Of a DNA stretch of 6,291 nt, positions 6,067 to 6,291 are shown one piece after another; position 1 is the first letter of the stretch, and each line of letters starts with the position of its first letter. Source of the DNA: UBA1146 sp050256555 (GTDB taxonomy: Bacteria; Planctomycetota; UBA8108; UBA1146); NCBI GenBank assembly GCA_050256555.1, contig JBBWWC010000031.1:1-6291 (forward strand), read 5' to 3'. The position numbers and the translations under genes are program-made. The notes beneath the pieces are model-generated. The model did no database searches and was not told where the DNA came from. It saw only the letters and a list, made by a program, of their open reading frames with translations.

Positions 6067-6291
6067 ATGAAGCCGGAGATTTCCCAGTTGGTTTCAGCGG
6101 CGCGCCAAGGAGATCGAGAAGCCTTTACTCAGCTGGTGGAAATGCACCAGAAAGTTGCCGGTAGTATTGCTTACGGAATTCTTAGTGATACTCATTTGGC
6201 GGCCGATGCGGTTCAAGAAGCATATGTAAAAGCTTGGCGTGGACTGGATGGTTTGCGTGATGATGCCAGATTTCCTGCATGGTTTTTGCAG
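6067..6291 (+). CDS. ECF-type RNA polymerase sigma factor, 5' part only
   Basis: Seventy-five codons are visible before the window ends. The segment matches sigma region 2 of ECF (sigma-70 family group 4) factors: a 'AARQGDREAFTQLVE' opening helix at about 11-25, a middle helix with 'AYGILSD', then AADAVQEAYVKAW at 45-57 (the polymerase-core and -10-binding helix) and 'LDGLRDDARFPAWFLQ' at 60-75. Region 4 and any fused C-terminal domain lie beyond the edge, so the ECF group and any anti-sigma partner cannot be read. It begins 65 bp after rsgA on the same strand. It would direct RNA polymerase to a stress or envelope regulon, but no target can be inferred here. Confidence 0.85.
   Translation, partial: MKPEISQLVSAARQGDREAFTQLVEMHQKVAGSIAYGILSDTHLAADAVQEAYVKAWRGLDGLRDDARFPAWFLQ

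Overview
This is a gene-dense stretch of bacterial chromosome of roughly balanced base composition. It holds six protein genes, two of them cut by the window edges. No RNA gene, insertion sequence, CRISPR array or other mobile element is visible. A TonB/TolA-type transducer and exported proteins point to a diderm (Gram-negative-type) cell. The eukaryote-like adenylosuccinate lyase, together with an exported protein that has a small beta domain, helical repeats and a peptidase-MA-like end, would suit Planctomycetota or a related PVC-type lineage. That placement is a weak inference from remembered family distributions.

The layout is two divergent transcription units that separate at about 3524-3660. 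The minus-strand unit (3523 down to 1) runs: a secreted protein with a helical-repeat middle and a degenerate gluzincin-like C-terminus; a TonB/TolA-like energy transducer; then tilS (tRNA-Ile lysidine synthetase), whose 3' end lies outside the window. Spacing is tight: 11 bp between the first two, with the Shine-Dalgarno overlapping the upstream stop, and a 4-bp ATGA overlap before tilS. Co-transcription and translational coupling are likely.

The plus-strand unit starts with purB (TTG start, eukaryote-like adenylosuccinate lyase). It continues with rsgA (30S-maturation GTPase), which begins 4 bp after or about 30 bp inside the end of purB. After a 65-bp gap comes the N-terminal region 2 of an ECF-type sigma factor, cut by the window end.

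Most of the content is housekeeping: tRNA decoding, purine synthesis and ribosome assembly. The less ordinary parts are the envelope pair (secreted pseudo-peptidase plus TonB-like transducer), the cluster of inverted and direct 8-mers in the divergent control region, and the run of non-ATG starts. I see no convincing evidence for a new defence, mobile or RNA-guided system here. Every stretch over 300 bases is occupied by a gene; the longest gene-free gap is about 137 bp.
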